DNA from: Desmodesmus armatus
Lineage: Eukaryota; Chlorophyta; Chlorophyceae; Sphaeropleales; Scenedesmaceae
Length of the DNA stretch: 64,000 bases
Direction of reading: 5' to 3'
Assembly: GCA_007449985.2 (NCBI GenBank)
Contig: VIIQ02000268.1
Location: 48,182 to 112,181 of the forward strand
Shown: positions 26,901 to 38,885 of the stretch, in pieces
Position numbering within the stretch: position 1 is the stretch's first letter
Layout: every line of letters starts with the position of its first letter
Translations under genes and position numbers: made by a program
The notes under the pieces: generated by a model
What the model was told of the DNA's origin: nothing
Seen by the model: the letters and a program-made list of their open reading frames with translations, nothing else
The model's database searches: none

Positions 26901-27317
26901 CCCAATTGTTGTCTCCCTACTAGAGCCTGCCAAGTACAACACTTGCAGTGTTCCTTTCTGATGCATTGATAGCACCCGCCAACTTGATGGCTGTGCTTGT
27001 TCAACAAGCACAGTGTGCTTGTGGCCCGTTGCATAAGGGTTGCTTCCATGCAGCCGCCCAGGCTTTTCTAGGGTTTCATCATGAAACGGTTCAAACTGTC
27101 CACTGTGTGGCATGCTGCCAGCACTGAGTCACTCAGTCGGACTCTGTGCCCTGCTGTTCTCTGGCAGGCCCCTGGTGATGAGCCTGTCTGGCGACAACTG
27201 CTGCTGTGCCACCTCGACCACAGCGACCCTGCGTGGTGCAACAGGTGGCTGCTAGGCTGGCAGAATGATCATCACTTGCTCAGGGTGAGTGACAGTGAGA
27301 GCTTTCAAAAGCAGTGA
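23919..27317 (+). CDS. F-box / leucine-rich repeat protein 2, split by an insertion
   Basis: Paralogue of the gene at 20328-22443. The 5' part (23919 to about 24300) has MAREGSSKMTTSP, the F-box-like LLLELPDSCLLAVLEFVAAD, and RSIKAELTSNKSAASLLKYLG. Homology resumes near 25590 with QLPPCLQLESLLLDKVRLQP and runs through the LRRs to a CCCACCAAG|GTGAGT donor at 26888. A last exon (27168 to the stop at 27317, or further) carries APGDEPVWRQLLLCHLDHSD, matching the paralogue's last exon. The roughly 1.3 kb between the halves contains stops in the reading frame and looks like an inserted element. The gene is therefore either disrupted, or the insert is removed as an intron; I cannot pick clear splice sites for that. 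Open segments at 27338-27480 and 27582-27833 may be further exons. Confidence 0.55.
24303..25590. mobile_element. Insertion with GACATCG-palindrome-rich ends
   Basis: Both ends (24310-24475 and 25395-25565) are packed with GACATCG/CGATGTC and related words, many forming ATCGATGTC-type palindromes. The 900-base middle has none and shows no coding pattern. The outermost sequences show weak inverted similarity (AAAAGTTTGG at the left; CCAACTTTAACTTT at the right). Subterminal clusters of short repeats of this kind are typical of DNA transposons that bind their transposase there. No target duplication was certain, so borders are approximate. Confidence 0.6.
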
Positions 27318-30195
27318 CTGTCAATTCCGCTTGCAGCAGGTGGCTGGGAATTTGCAGTGACGTACTACCCATGCTCGGGGCATGGTTTCAAACCCCGGGG
27401 AGGACTGGGCTGCAAAAGAATCTTGGACAACAAGGGCTGTTTTCTGCAGTACCACGCAGCGGTTGCATGTCAATGCTGGTGTGAGTAAGATGCCAATTGA
27501 TGTCTGGCTGTCATCCACTGTGTGCTGTAACTGCTGCTGCCATGTGCTCTGCCTGCTGCCTTGCCGTGCCATGCAGGCCCAGCACACAAAAGATGTTCAA
27601 AACACAGCAGCTTTGACGTGAATTTTGATGCAAAGGGTTGGATGGTGAGATGCCATGTTGGCAAGGCTTTATTGCCAATAAGAAGTTCCAGAATGACTTT
27701 GCGGTACGACGGTAGCGGTGCAGGCCGGCGTGGCGCCAGGCAAGGGTTTTACATGGGCTGGCCTGATCCTGCCCAGCATGAAGAACGGTTCTTCATGTGG
27801 TGTAGCATACCAAATGTAGTAATACTGTTTTGAAATTGCACCTGTTCCGATGCCTGGAAAGCACAGCCTAGTATACATGACCGTGCATCCACAGCCGATG
27901 CCAACTACCTGGTTGATACACAGCAGCCAGCTGTGATGTATGCTGCAAGCGAGCTGAACAAGCGTTTGGGTTTGAATCAAAGGGCAAGTCAAATCGCATT
28001 TGCTTTTACACCACCCTGCTGGAAGCAAGCCTGGGCCTGAACACACCCAACACACTGTCAGACAGCCAGCAGTTCAGCTAGAGTGTCGCCAGACAGGCCA
28101 ATGTCAAGTACGATAGCCAATAATGTGCCGAAGAAGGGATACATGCTGATCACCTGCTGCCCTTCAAGCTTGTCCAGGTCCCCAGGTCGAAAAAACACAA
28201 ATGAAAAGTGCCTCACAAGACAGCGCTGACAAGCTAGCATGTTGCACTGCCCCCAACAGGCCTAGCCACCCAGTCAGCGGCAACCATGGCGGCTGTCAGG
28301 CGACACCATCATAGGCGCAACCCCAACACTCCGCACAGCCCTTACAGGAGCCAGGACACTGATATGCCTGCTTGAGCACACACGCGTCAATAGCTACAGG
28401 GTGCACCAGGTGCACAGGCAAATGCATGTGCACAGTGCACAGTGCCAATGCACGTTGGGGTTGAGTTACTGCTGACACACTCTCCCTACACACATCCTGA
28501 ACGATAGTAGCGACACTGATGCTCCAATTGCAAGCACAGGTCATGTTGTCTCAAGGAGGCACTTGGGAAAGGACAACCCCCATCAAACCAAAAGGCACCA
28601 GCACACTGACAAGCTGGGTTTTGGGCTAATCAGACCCCACCGTTCCCACGTACACCAACAAACAGAACACAATCCACTCAACCTGAGACCAGACCACAGG
28701 CATGCTGAGCCAAACAGGACATGCTGCCTGCATTGCATCCTCCTACTGTTGCAGCTGCTAGGGCAGCTGCCCCTTTGAGGTTTACAAAGGCTGCAGAACG
28801 AGCAGTCACCCCAGGACCACCGGCTTAGACATGCCAGCCACAACAATGCTGTCACACCTCAACCACAACAGATCCAGTCAAAAGTGCGCCAGCATTCCCT
28901 GCTGGTGAGCACGGCACAATGACACATGTACAGCATCCGAAGCGGCTGCGGAAACCTGCTGCAGCAGCAGCTGTAAGCCCCTCCCACAGACATGTGACAG
29001 TGGAGGCGGGTGACGGTGTAACACCAGCATGACCTCAAAAGTGATGGACAGGGCCTACAACCCGCCTGCTGCAGACAAGGCACGCCTGCAAAATACTTCA
29101 CCAACTCACCAGTGGGCGTGCCTTTGACCATACAGCAAAGACCTGAAACATGAAGCCACCCTGCATGCACTACAAACCTGCTATCGTACCCACAATACCC
29201 CAGAAAGAGCCACTCAGGAGACCTGGCTCGGACAATATCAATGGCGACGTGCTTGGGCAGCAGTCAGCTATTGTACACACGACCTGTCAGCTGCAGGTTC
29301 AGGTGAAAGCACACCACAGCACGGCATGGCCGTCACCTGCATCTGCAAGCCTGCACTGGGCAGTCAGGGGGCTGGGCCACTGTGGAAGCCGAAGTGCATG
29401 AGAAACAGGGTGTGCACAATCACAGTGCAGCTTGCATGGCGGCCTGAGTACGGACACTGACGCTTGCATGCAGCCCTTCCATCAGCAGTGTAATGCAATC
29501 CAAGTAATTGTAGCTGGTACATGAATGACGGCGTGAGAGCCAATTGGCATGGCTTTGTGTGACCGCTCCTGATGTGGAGAGCTCCTGATGTGGAGAAAGC
29601 AATGGCTTATGCAGCAAGCAGGTGGCATTAGACACGCATACGCTGCAGCATGCCCAGCTCACTTTGAGCCAGCAGTTGCCATAGAACAAACAATCCTGCA
29701 TCAGCAGCTGCTGGCAAGAGGCCCAAACCCCAAGGACATGTGTGATGCATCAGCGCCAAGGTGAATGCACAGTGGCTGAGAAAGTGGCCCCACCAACACA
29801 AAGCATGTCGCACAATATGCGTGCATGTGCATGCATCGGGGATGCAGCACGGTACCTGAAGCTTTGCCACCATGACGCACAACGGCTGAGTGAGGAAAGC
29901 TTTGTAATGACAACCACACATTTAGCTCCAAACGCCACCAGCAGTTGATGCTACAAACCTTGCCTGTCAAAGATGCATCGCGCAACCAAATCAAACTACA
30001 CCAAAACAACCCGGCAGGTCAACCCCGTCCACTATAACACGACCTGTATGACACGGCCTGCCCCAACACCCACTCTTCCTCATGAACCAAACACTTCCAC
30101 CTGCTCCTTGCTGAGTCAGCTGCTGTCTGCTGCCGCGCTTGCAGCAGCAGCACAAGGTGCCACCCGCTCCGCCGCATGCCTCACGCTGCTCCGCT
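27318..30195. other. Intergenic between convergent genes; no gene accepted
   Basis: This lies 3' of both F-box/LRR 2 and the carbonic anhydrase. Open segments up to 27833 might be last exons of the F-box gene, but no splice chain is consistent. A perfect palindrome with arms ATGAAGAAC and GTTCTTCAT lies at 27778-27796. From about 28000 to 30190 I see nothing recognisable. Confidence 0.4.
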
Positions 30196-32962
30196 TCAGC
30201 ACACGGCAGCCGCGTGCACGTCGTCGCTGTCGCTGTCAGAGGGGGCGCCCACAGCCACCGTCACCGCCGCAGCAGCTGCAGCCTTCTCGCCAGCGGACGG
30301 CCCACCCAGCGGCATGGCCCACTGCTTGTGCTTGGCAATGGACTCGGCAAGGTTGATGCTGTTGATGCCGGACATCACCTCACTGGGGGAGGAGCCAAAG
30401 GAGAAAGAAGTGCCCTGTGCCGCAAAAGCAGCTGCCTCACACACTGCCTCCGCCTCAGCGCAGCAGCCGCCACCAGTAGATCGGCCGTGTGGCTCCTCTG
30501 CTGAGGCTCCTGTGCTGACGCGCAGGCGCTGCGTGGTGGGGCAGCGGGTGAGGTGCAGCCCACGCGCTGTGAACTCCTTCAGATCACGCACATAGCCTGA
30601 GATGGCACAACAACAACAGCAGCAGCAAGTGGTGATCTCCACACGTCCAGACCAGGGCACAAGTATGCGTGCTGGCCATGCAGTGCGTACACAGATGCCT
30701 GTGACCCCATACACGTATTTTATCCCTTCGCTGCCGCACGCCGCATGTGTACAACTGTCAATCCAACCTTGCACACACGCAATCGTGCAACCTCGACGAC
30801 ACCCTTTCCCTCCCCGCCACAGAGTCCCACCCACCGTCATCAGAGCTGATGGGTCCTGCCAGCTTGCGCAGGTGTCCGTCTGCCACGTCGTAGATGATGC
30901 CGTACAGGTGCAGCTCCTGGCCCTCAGACCAGGCAGACGCAACAACAGGGGAGGTGGCCACGTGGAACACCTGGCGCAGCACGTTCAGCTCACACAGCCT
31001 GCATGAGAAGGGGTGGGAGGGGGCAGGGGTTGGCGTCAGCTGGTGGGTGTGAGCAGGGAGTAGGCTCCATCGCCAGCTGCTTGCATGCGGTGCATGGCCC
31101 CCTTTCCCACGCACATTCCCTTCATCCCTCTGCGTTTAGGCCACAAGGCCACCTGCCTGCCTCTCTGTGCCAGCTCTCTGCACTCGTTGCTCAACCTTTG
31201 TTATGCCGCCGCCTGCAATACCGCCCTGGAGCTTTTAAAAACCCATACCCCCCCCCCTAGCTGCTTGCGGACATACACTCTGTCGATCGCCCCTGCCTTT
31301 CTCGCTCTTGATCTGGCAGTGAACCCTGTGAACAACACATCTGGGTTTTACACAACAGCTGCTGCTCCCAGCTCCCACAGCGCCCCCCCAGCTGCGCAGG
31401 GTCCCCAGCGCCCAAGCCCTTCCTTGCCCCCGCCCCTTCACTCTTTAGCCCCCTTGACGCATGGCCTGTATACCAGTCCGCCCGGCTCACCGTGCCAGCT
31501 GCTGCTCAGGGTCGAGGTCCACCAGCTCCTTCTCCGCCTGGTTCCTGCACTCACGAATGTCGCTGATCCAGCAGTTGACCAGGCCAGGGGTGCAGTGGGG
31601 CAGCTGCAGGGCCGCACGCACAGCACCACAGTTGTAGTGGCCGCACAAAATGATGGTCTTCACCTGAAACCAAGAACAGCAGGGGCAGACAGGATGACCA
31701 CAGGCTGGGAGACCCACTGCTGGTGCAAGTGTGACTGACATCGGCATAGTGGTTGAGGACGGGGCAAAGTTGTGAGCGTGTGTGAACATAAGGGTGATGA
31801 GAACGAACCGTGGAGAGGAGCGATAGAAAGAGGGTGCATAGCTGGGCGGCTGCTGCCAGGCGTACGTGCAGGACGAAGGCAGCTGCTGCTTTCCAGCTCA
31901 TGGCAAGATCAGGCAGCAAATCCCATGCGGCTGGCAACGACCACAGCTGCCTCGAAAAGCTGTAATGTCTGGAAGTGAGTCTAGTCATGAGTGCTGCTGC
32001 TCAGGATTGCTGCTGCTCAGGTGACTTGGCAGGTGGCAGCTGCTGCAAGCTGCCGCGCTCACTGGAGCCCCCCTCACCCACCTTGAGGGCCTTGACTGCA
32101 AACTCCAGGCAGGCCATGAGGTTGAGGTCTGTGTGCATGGCCTGGTTGCCCACATTGCGCTGCACGAAGATCTCACCAGGTGCAAGTCCCAGGATCTGGT
32201 TGGCCTGTGGAGCGTGCAGGAGAGGCCAGCACAGCACAGCATCCAAGTCACATCAAATTGGTGGCGACAATCAATCAGAGACAGCTGTGTGAATCTCACA
32301 GCTGCTGCATGAGCAAGAGCACCACCAGCCGTGACAAATCATGAGTGGCATGCCCTGCCAGCACGTGACGCTGCTGCCCTGCCAAGCCCAGCACCAGCAC
32401 AAATAGGGGAGGCTGCAGATTGGCCCAATCTGCAGGGGCGAATAAGAAAGAGTGCAGCCCTTGCAGGCATTATCTGCTGTGACTTTGACCATGGCAGTCC
32501 TGGCAGAGCAGCGGGGATGCAGAAGGAGCCCAGCACGCACTCACCGGCACACGGCTGTCTGAGCAGCCAATCCACAGGTATTCCGGGTTCTGCTGGTTCA
32601 CGAGGCGGTTGAAGAAGTCTGGATCCTTCTCCCGCATCTCAGCTGCCCACTTCCTGCATCCAAGGCGGGTAACAGGGTGTCTCCTAAATATTCAAAGCTG
32701 CTGCTGCTGTTGACCTAGTTTTGATCCCTGACAGCCGTAGCCCCTTTCAACGAGTGTATCCAGACCCGTGACATCCTTTAACACAGCAGGTCACTTTGCA
32801 TGCCTTAAGCCGGGGCCTACTGGCCTCTTGGGCTGCGATGGGCTTGTCTGTCCCCAAGTTTGCCGAGCAAGCGCCAGCAAGTATCACAGCTCACCTGTTG
32901 GATGCAAGGAGATTGGATAATCCATCCTTATGCTTGCAGGCTCCGCTGCAGCAGTCTGCCAT
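30196..32962 (-). CDS. Beta-type carbonic anhydrase with long C-terminal tail
   Basis: Interconverts CO2 and bicarbonate with a zinc held by Cys-His-Cys. Six phase-consistent exons: 32895-32962, 32545-32653, 32082-32204, 31491-31663, 30835-30998 and 30196-30596 (345 aa). Zinc ligands are C53 (in GCSDSRVP), H109 and C112 (in CGHYNCGAVRA); the D55-R57 dyad is intact. ANQILGLAPGEIFVQRNVGN and GLVNCWISDIRECRNQAE are typical of the family. The catalytic domain ends near residue 215. The remaining 130 residues are low-complexity, Ala/Ser/Glu-rich and end SDSDSDDVHAAAVC, with no clear function. The short N-terminus (MADCCSGACKHKDGL) is not an obvious transit peptide, so cytosol is the default location. 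Introns are G-rich after donors. Divergent from the BCKDHB gene. Confidence 0.92.
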
Positions 32963-33695
32963 GTCAGTAGAGGCTGGTTGTGTAGTGGAAGTAGACCTTG
33001 CGAGCTTAGTGGCAAGCTGAGACGTTCGGAATGCTTGATTGAAACAACGTAGCAGGTGCTTCGAGGATTGAAGTGGCAGCATGTTGGGCCCTCCCTCATG
33101 CTGCGTGTACTCTACTACTAATTCCGTAACCACGTGCACAGCCGCGAAGAAGCTGCGTGAGCAACGTGATCGCTGATCTTTGCTTTCATACAGCCCTGTG
33201 TTGAGCGTCTTGGATGATTCAGAGAGCTGACTCGGACTGTGACGTGGCACCTCATTTGCAAGCAGTTGGTTGCATTCACCCCCAGGGACATACAGACATG
33301 GATTTTTGACACGTTATGGAAGGTGTGTTGTGTCACTGAGTGCACCTTGTGCCCAGGACATGAGAGGGGGCAGGGGTGGGTGGGTGGTAAAACGCAGTGA
33401 GGGGGCAGGGGTGGGTGGTACGGGGGTGGGCCAGAAGGAGCAGGTGTGCAACCCCAAGTGAAGTTGAGAGGTTGGAGTGGCAACAATCGACCTCGTTCAA
33501 CAGAGTCTAATGCACCCACGAGGCGAGGGCTTGACAGCCAGGCCAAGGAAAACATGTTCAAATCGGTTTGACCAGATGACGTGGCACATAGGAGCAACGT
33601 GACTTGGCGCGACACCTTTTGGATCTTGTCGCTGCGTTTACCGAACTTCCGCTCAAGCGAGGGTGTTTGCGTATTCCGAGGAAGAATTTTTGCCA
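32963..33695. promoter_or_regulatory. Shared upstream region of carbonic anhydrase and BCKDHB
   Basis: 733 bases separate the two ATGs. At 33361-33435 the plus strand has two copies of GAGGGGGCAGGGGTGGGTGG about 36 bases apart plus further GGGG runs, enough for a G-quadruplex. No exon pattern was seen. A low CO2-response element cannot be claimed by eye. Confidence 0.4.
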
Positions 33696-36600
33696 ATGAT
33701 CTCTTCCTTCAACCAACTTCTGGCACCCTGGCCGTTGAGAGCGCTCAGTGCATGTTGTACTCAGCAATGGACGCTTTCATCTGGATTTCGTCATCAGCAC
33801 ACGCAGCCCCAGCTGCAGGAGCCCTCGAGGGACACCAAGCAGTTGAACCTATGCAATGCTGTCAACGATGCTCTACACATTGCCATGGACAACAACGAGC
33901 AGTGAGTGCCACACCATGTGCTCAAGTAACTGATGTGCAACAGCTGAAGCCATCATCTTCTCGCACAGTGCTGGCCAGTGTGACCTGCTCCTCCTCTTAC
34001 CTGGTACCCTCTGCGGGGATGGCCAGCACATCACAGGCAGGGCTCAACAGCACCACTGAATGCATGTAGGACTAGAAACCGACAGGAGCAGCACAAGCAC
34101 ACGTGCCGTGACAAGTTGCAACCACTTGCCCCGTGTCCATTTGCGTGTCCCTCCCTCCTTCCCTCCACCACCACCACCACCACCACCACCACCACTCCAG
34201 GGCCCTGGTGTTTGGTGAGGATGTTGCATTTGGTGGCGTGTTCCGCTGCACCGTGGGGCTGCTGGAGCGATTTGGCCGCAGCAGGGTGAGGCGCACAGCA
34301 CGGCACAGCATAACCAACCTGGGGGCTGAAGGGGTTCTTGCTTCAGCAGTACAGTGGGCAGGGCTTGTGTTGATGTTTGTTTGGAGTGGGGTGGGGTGGG
34401 GGTGGGGGGCACTTGTTTGCTGCCCAGGCTTCCCCCTGTGGCAGTTGATGCTGGCCCCCTGGAGCTGCTCCGTGAATGACACCCTGTGTTGTTGAATGCA
34501 CCAGTTTCAATTGAACCCAGCAGCTGTCCTTGTCGACACAGTGTCGTCAAAAACGAGGTTCCCAAACAAGAGCAGCAGTGAGGCACAGCTGCTGTAGGGG
34601 CTGTGCGCACCAGAGCATTCACACCCTCACCAACCATCATACTGGCTGTTGCTGAGTGGCCTCTCTGCCGTCCTGCCTTGCCTGCTGTGCTGTGGCATGC
34701 TGTCTCGCCTTGTTTGATTTGATGTGGTGTGGTGTGGTGTGGTGTGGTGTGGTGTGGTGTGGTGTGGTGTGGTGTGGTGTGGTGTGGTGTGGTGTGGTGT
34801 GGTGTATGCTCTCTGCTGTTGTGCCGCAGGTGTTCAACACCCCACTGGCAGAGCAGGTGGGCTAGCAGGACTGATGTTGGAGGGCGCAGCAGCAGCAGCA
34901 TGAACATGAGCAGAGCAGAACTGTGGTTGTGTGCTGCGCACCCAGCAGTAGCAGTCGGAATTTGTCACTGAAACATGTGCCTAATATGCCTCGGCAGCAG
35001 CAGCCGCACGGCAGCACAGCAGCACGGCAGCACACCAACAAGCAAACACTTGGCAGCACATGCTGCTGCTGCGGCTGCTGCTGTAGTGATACATCCTTGA
35101 CGTGTATGCTGCAGGACGCCTGCATATAAAGCAGCAGCCCCACAACCATGCCCAATGTTGTCTGCGCCCGGCCAACAACCTTCACATTGTTGCAGCAGAG
35201 CGTGCAGCAGCATTCAAGGGGCTGCAGGAGTGCATGCAGCATGGAAGTAGTATAATATGCGTGCTGGTGGGACTCTATGGTGTTGGTGCTGCATTTTTTG
35301 TTGCTGCAGGGTATTGTTGGCTTTGGTGTGGGGCTGGCGAGTCAAGGCTACACACCCATTGCTGAGATACAGGTACGGCGCCTGGCTGCCAGTCACTTTG
35401 TATGCGGTGTTTCCTCACCAACTGGTGAGGTTGCAGAATGTTGGATTGATGGTGAGGTGATGCTGGGACCTAACGCGCCATGCTGCTACTGCTGCTGCTG
35501 TGCTTGCTGCTGCTGTGCTTGCTGCTGCTGTGTTGCTGCTGCTGTCCTTGCTGCTGCGTGTCATACGGATGTCAGTTTGCTGACTACATCTTCCCCGCCT
35601 TTGACCAGATAGTGAATGAGGCAGCCAAGTACCGCTACAGGAGTGGAGGCATGTTCAACTCAGCAGGACTCACAATAAGGGCACCATATGGTGAGGGAGC
35701 GGGGGTGGATAAAGGTGTTGGGAGGCAACAGCGCAGGGTTTGAAAAGGCAGAGAGGAAGGTGGGCGGCATGCAGAGCAGAAGCCACAGCTGGGGGAGAGA
35801 GGCTGACGCATTGTGCATTTGGCATGTCATTCACCAGCTCCTGCAGCTCCCTCTCCCCCCCCCCCCCCAATGCTTGATGCAGGGACCACCTCTTTTGATG
35901 CCGATATTGTAACTAGCTGACAGAAAGGTCTATCTGCCCAGAGAGGGGGGGGGTGTCAAGCGGCGTAGTCAGCACATCGACTGATTCATCTTGCATTCAG
36001 CACCTGTCCCCTCCACTCATCTTCACCTGTTGACCCCACCATGTGACTCCATCAACAAGCCCTGCACTTACCAACACCTGTCACCCCCCCCCTTCCTGTC
36101 CTGTCAGGTGCTGTGGGTCATGGTGGTCACTACCACAGCCAGTCCCCTGAGGCCTTCTTCACACACTGCCCTGGACTCAAGGTGGTGGTGCCATCATCAC
36201 CCGCACAGGCAAAAGGTGGGTGCTTGCAAGGACTGTGTGGACTGCTGCTGCTGCTGCTGCTGCTGCTGCTTCTGCGGTCATGTGGTGGGAGAAGTTGAGG
36301 TGCTGCTGATGCATGTCAAAAGGGCGAGGCAGCTAGAACACAACACCTAGGAAGGCCGAAGCAAAGCAAGCGTGCTGCTGGCTGGGGGGTGTAGCTTGGT
36401 TGCCTTGTTGACTGTTTCGTGTGTGTGTGGGGGGGGGGGGGCTCTTTTGGTCAAGGTCCAACCTGCCAAGAACAGCAAGGTTTTGACAGGTGTGCTGCAT
36501 TCCTGTACTTTGTTTGGGTTTGTTGTGCTGCGTTGCAGGTCTGCTGCTTGCCTGCATACAAGACCCGGACCCCTGCATCTTCCTGGAACCCAAGATACTG

Positions 36601-38885
36601 TGAGTGAGCAGAACCCTCCAGCACACCTGGTACACCATGTGGCAGCCTCAGCCCATTAGGTCCTGCCTGTAGCAGCAGCAGCAGCAGCGGAGCAGCTACC
36701 GCAAACTGCGGCATCATGCAGCAGCAGCAGCAGCAGCATCAGTGACAAGGACTGGTGTCCCTGCCGAAAAAGGCCAGCAGCACCAGCGGCAAGGACTGGT
36801 CTTCCTGGAATAAAAGCAGCAGCACCAGCGGCAGTAGACCTCCACGCCGCCCCCGGCCTCGCCCTAAACCCTTCCCTAAACCCAAGGACTGCAACATGTT
36901 GCTACAAGCTGTACCACCAGTGAGCTGCCGCAGCCAGCGCCCAATCCATCAATGCTTGGGCTGTGCGAGCACATGCGATCTCAAAGTCAAAGCATGCGCA
37001 TGCCCCCCCCCCAGGTACCGCACGTCTGTTGAGGATGTTCCAGTGGGTGAGTTCAGCCTGCCGCTGGGCCAGGCAGCAGTGGTGCGGGAGGGCAGCGACG
37101 TCACTCTCGTAGGCTGGGGGGCACAGGTGAGCGGGCCAGCTGTGAGGAAGGGCGGCTGGGTGTTTGGCACAGGGCAGGCAGGGGGAGGGGGGGGGGGCGC
37201 TTGTGGCAGGGGTTCAATCATACATGATGTTGAGCAGGTGCTTTGCATTCTGTGTGTAACTCCAGCGTCCATTCTCAATCCATCCAGTTTCTCACATCAT
37301 GTCTGGCTCCCCTCACGCCAGATTGCCTGTCTGCTCCCCCCCCCCCCCCCCCCCCCCGCGGCAGGTCTACATCTTGAGCCAGGCAGCCCAGTTGGTGCAG
37401 CAGCAGGACGGCATCTCCTGTGAGGTGCTAGACCTGCAAACCCTGCTGCCCTGGGACGCCGCCTCCCTTCGCACCTTAAATTTTTGCTCAAATTGCCGGC
37501 CTGCTCACCCTTCCTTCCGCACCCCCCCCTGCAGGTCCACATCCTGAGCCAGGCTGCCCAGTTGGTGCAGCAACAGGACGGCATCTCCTGTGAGGTGCTA
37601 GACCTGCGCACCCTGCTGCCCTGGGACGTTGAGGCAGTGTGTGGCAGCGTGTCCAAGACGGGGCGGCTGCTGGTGTCACATGAGGCACCTCTCACCAGCG
37701 GCTTTGGTGCTGAGCTGGCAGCAGAGGTGACGAAGAGGTGCTTCCTGCACATGGAGGCTCCACCTGCGCGGGTAAGAGGGCCCGAAGACGAGTAAGGGAG
37801 GGGGGGGGGTGCTGTGGGGTTTGTGTGTGGGTGTGGGTGTTGGCGGGGGGGAGGGGTGGGGTTGGGTGTGGTATTGGGTACGGTCTCATGCCACGGCCTC
37901 ATGTCAAACATGGTGGTGGTTCTGGTAGTGGTGTGCACTCACTTGGGCTGCTGGTGTCACAAAAGGCTCCACTCACCAGCGGGTTTGGTGCTGAGTTGGC
38001 GGCTGAGGTGACGAAGAGGTGCTTCCTGCACATGGAGGCACCTCCTGCGCGGGTAAGGGGGCCCGAAGACAAGTAAGGGGGGGGGTGCTGAGGGGTTTGT
38101 GGGTGGGTGTTTGTGGGTGTGGGCGGGGGGGGGGGGGGGGGCGTATGGGTTAAAGGGGATTGCTTGTAGGATTTTTTGGGGGGGGGGGGGGTATGGGGTA
38201 TGGTCTCATGCCACGGCCTCATGTCAAACGTGGTGGTGGTTATGGTAGTGGTGTGCACTCACTTGGGCTGCTGGTGTCACAAAAGGCTCCACTCACCAGC
38301 AGCTTTGGTGCTGAGTTGGCGGCGGAGGTGACTAAGAGGTGCTTCCTGCACATGGAGGCATCACCTGCACGGGTGAGCCCTGGGCTGGGAGGGTTGGTGG
38401 GTGGGTGGGGAACGGCGGGGGGGAGGTGGGGGGGCGGGATCACGGTCTCATGCCACGGCCTTATGTTAGTCCTGGTCACCAAGGTGGTGGTGATGGTAGT
38501 GTTGTGCATCAACTTGGGCTCCAGGCAGCAGAGAGATCAGGTACAGCCACGTCACGTGCAGCATTCAAACTGAGCCCGTACTTGGTGCGGTTGGTGCGGA
38601 GTGTGTCCTGTGAGGAAGAAGCTGCTGAGGTCGTGCAGCAGCACTCCCTGCATTCAAGCAGCACTGCCTGTACTGCCTGCAGCTTGCCTAGTGAACATAT
38701 GCGCCCCCTCCCCCCTCTGCTGACCCCTCCCCCCTCTTTCCCCTGCTGCTGCCACCTCTGCTGTGCGCCTGTTGTGCTTGCAGGTGTGTGGTGCGGACAC
38801 ACCCTTCCCACTGGTGTTTGAGCCGCTGTACCTGCCTGGTGTGGAGCGGCTGGTGGATGCAATACGCGACACAGTCAAATTTTGA
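33696..38885 (+). CDS. BCKDHB: Branched-chain 2-oxoacid dehydrogenase E1 subunit beta
   Basis: Beta chain of the thiamine-diphosphate E1 of the mitochondrial complex that degrades Val, Leu and Ile oxoacids. Exons: 33696-33901, 34201-34285, 34830-34856 (27 nt micro-exon, VFNTPLAEQ), 35310-35372, 35576-35690, 36108-36215, 36539-36599, 37015-37126, 37535-37771 and 38784-38885; all phases agree and give 371 aa. The first about 45 residues ([20 protein letters not shown]...) are basic and Ser/Leu-rich, fitting a mitochondrial presequence. Family marks: [87 protein letters not shown] and [15 protein letters not shown]. It should pair with an E1-alpha encoded elsewhere. Two of its introns carry copied exon pieces. 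Confidence 0.95.
34723..34805 (+). repeat. (TGTGG)n pentanucleotide microsatellite
   Basis: About 16-17 perfect TGTGG units fill the end of the intron just before the 27-nt micro-exon 34830-34856. The minus-strand translation is a Thr/Pro/His repeat, which is not a gene. Confidence 0.95.
37365..37470 (+). pseudogene. Truncated upstream copy of BCKDHB exon 9
   Basis: It begins at a GCGGCAG acceptor and reads [19 protein letters not shown], then [12 protein letters not shown], almost identical to the true exon starting at 37535 (VHILSQ..., [12 protein letters not shown]). After the GGGACG at 37458 similarity stops and no donor follows. It lies 170 bases upstream of the original. Unlike most copies here, it precedes its parent and keeps the 5' end. 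Confidence 0.85.
37930..38372 (+). pseudogene. Two copies of the 3' half of BCKDHB exon 9
   Basis: Copies at about 37948-38051 and 38268-38372 read [20 protein letters not shown] and [20 protein letters not shown], then [10 protein letters not shown], against [20 protein letters not shown] in the true exon. Both share the His-Glu to Gln-Lys change, so one was copied from the other. Both keep a donor (GTAAGG, GTGAGC) and are preceded by the same intron stretch, CTCATGCCACGGCCTCATGT. That intron stretch occurs a third time at about 38447 without the exon part. Confidence 0.9.

Noticed and set aside
33118..33696. 192-residue minus-strand frame as an upstream carbonic anhydrase exon
   Set aside because: It overlaps the BCKDHB promoter and has no donor that joins in phase to the exon at 32895-32962; its composition is not that of a transit peptide.
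34044..34907. 287-residue minus-strand frame with Thr-Pro-His repeats
   Set aside because: It is the reverse reading of the (TGTGG)n microsatellite and BCKDHB intron sequence.
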